From Myxococcota bacterium (GTDB lineage Bacteria > Myxococcota_A > Polyangia > HGW-17): a stretch of DNA of 6,984 bases. Location: NCBI GenBank assembly GCA_018821745.1, contig JAHJLU010000266.1, positions 1-6,984 on the forward strand. Direction: 5' to 3'. How positions within the stretch are numbered: the stretch's first letter is position 1; each line of letters begins with the position of its first letter. Positions 6,888 to 6,984 of this stretch are shown here, piece by piece. A model generated the notes under the pieces. The model was not told the origin of the DNA, searched no databases, and saw nothing but the letters and a program-made list of their open reading frames with translations. The translations under genes and the position numbers were made by a program.

Positions 6888-6984
6888 TGTACCCGCCTTT
6901 TTAATTACTCCGGTGGCGATTTGAGAATTGTGTACCCACCCAAAAAAATTGACCGGAGCCTTTTTAGAATTATGTCCTGTGGTA
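6888..6984. repeat. 43-bp direct repeat, cut by the window edge
   Basis: Two copies start at 6888 and 6931 and a third, degenerate, may begin at 6973. Each copy starts TGTACCC, has CCGG 22 bp later and ends with AGAATT. Between the anchors the sequence is poorly conserved and A/T-rich. A CTCCGGT/ACCGGAG inverted pair (6908-6914 and 6952-6958) spans the copies. The spaced anchors resemble iterated protein-binding sites such as those at the ends of some transposons, but no transposase gene is visible. Confidence 0.45.

Larger units (their letters stand above)
6697..6984. other. 288-bp AT-rich region upstream of the minus-strand gene
   Basis: This stretch has no long ORF of its own. It holds the AGGT ribosome site of the minus-strand gene (6703-6706), a dyad at 6731-6746, a possible 35-codon minus-strand ORF at 6756-6863, several A/T runs and the direct repeat from 6888. 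It is visibly richer in A and T than the rest of the window, which fits a regulatory region or the flank of an inserted element. Confidence 0.6.

Overview
The window most likely comes from a Gram-negative delta-proteobacterial-type chromosome (Myxococcota, Bradymonadota or a relative). The main clue is two predicted lipoproteins that combine six-cysteine 'CGDG...E(Q/E)CDG' modules, of the kind named after Myxococcus, with SBBP-type beta-propeller repeats. The taxonomic placement is inference from domain types; no rRNA or species-specific marker is present.

Left part (1-1413, + strand): the 3' part of uppS (undecaprenyl diphosphate synthase, start outside the window) is followed after 3 nt by cdsA (phosphatidate cytidylyltransferase). 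They supply the carrier lipid for peptidoglycan and O-antigen and the CDP-diacylglycerol for phospholipids. Both have strongly C/G-ending codons. The usual next genes of this envelope operon (dxr, rseP) are not here; a 215-bp gap with a candidate promoter follows.

Middle (1629-5895, + strand): two paralogous lipoprotein genes in tandem. Each encodes a lipobox signal peptide, a stalk of cysteine-rich modules of about 50 residues, and a C-terminal domain of seven repeats of about 56 residues that should close as a seven-bladed beta-propeller. The heads match repeat for repeat, but the stalks differ: eight modules in the first gene, two in the second. Part of the long stalk arose by tandem duplication of a 300-bp two-module unit, still visible in the DNA. 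The 253-bp gap between the genes holds a candidate terminator, an inverted repeat and a candidate extended -10 promoter, so the two genes may be expressed separately.

Right part (5896-6984): a convergent minus-strand gene encodes a 239-residue soluble protein of unknown function with an acidic tail. Upstream of it lie a short perfect dyad, a possible 35-codon small ORF with a purine-rich leader, and, at the window edge, an AT-rich stretch with a 43-bp direct repeat (TGTACCC...CCGG...AGAATT) that runs off the window and could be a transposon end or another array of protein-binding sites.

The strongest candidate for something undescribed is the lipoprotein pair: a common propeller head on cysteine-module stalks of different length. 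No enzyme activity or ligand can be assigned to it from sequence alone.
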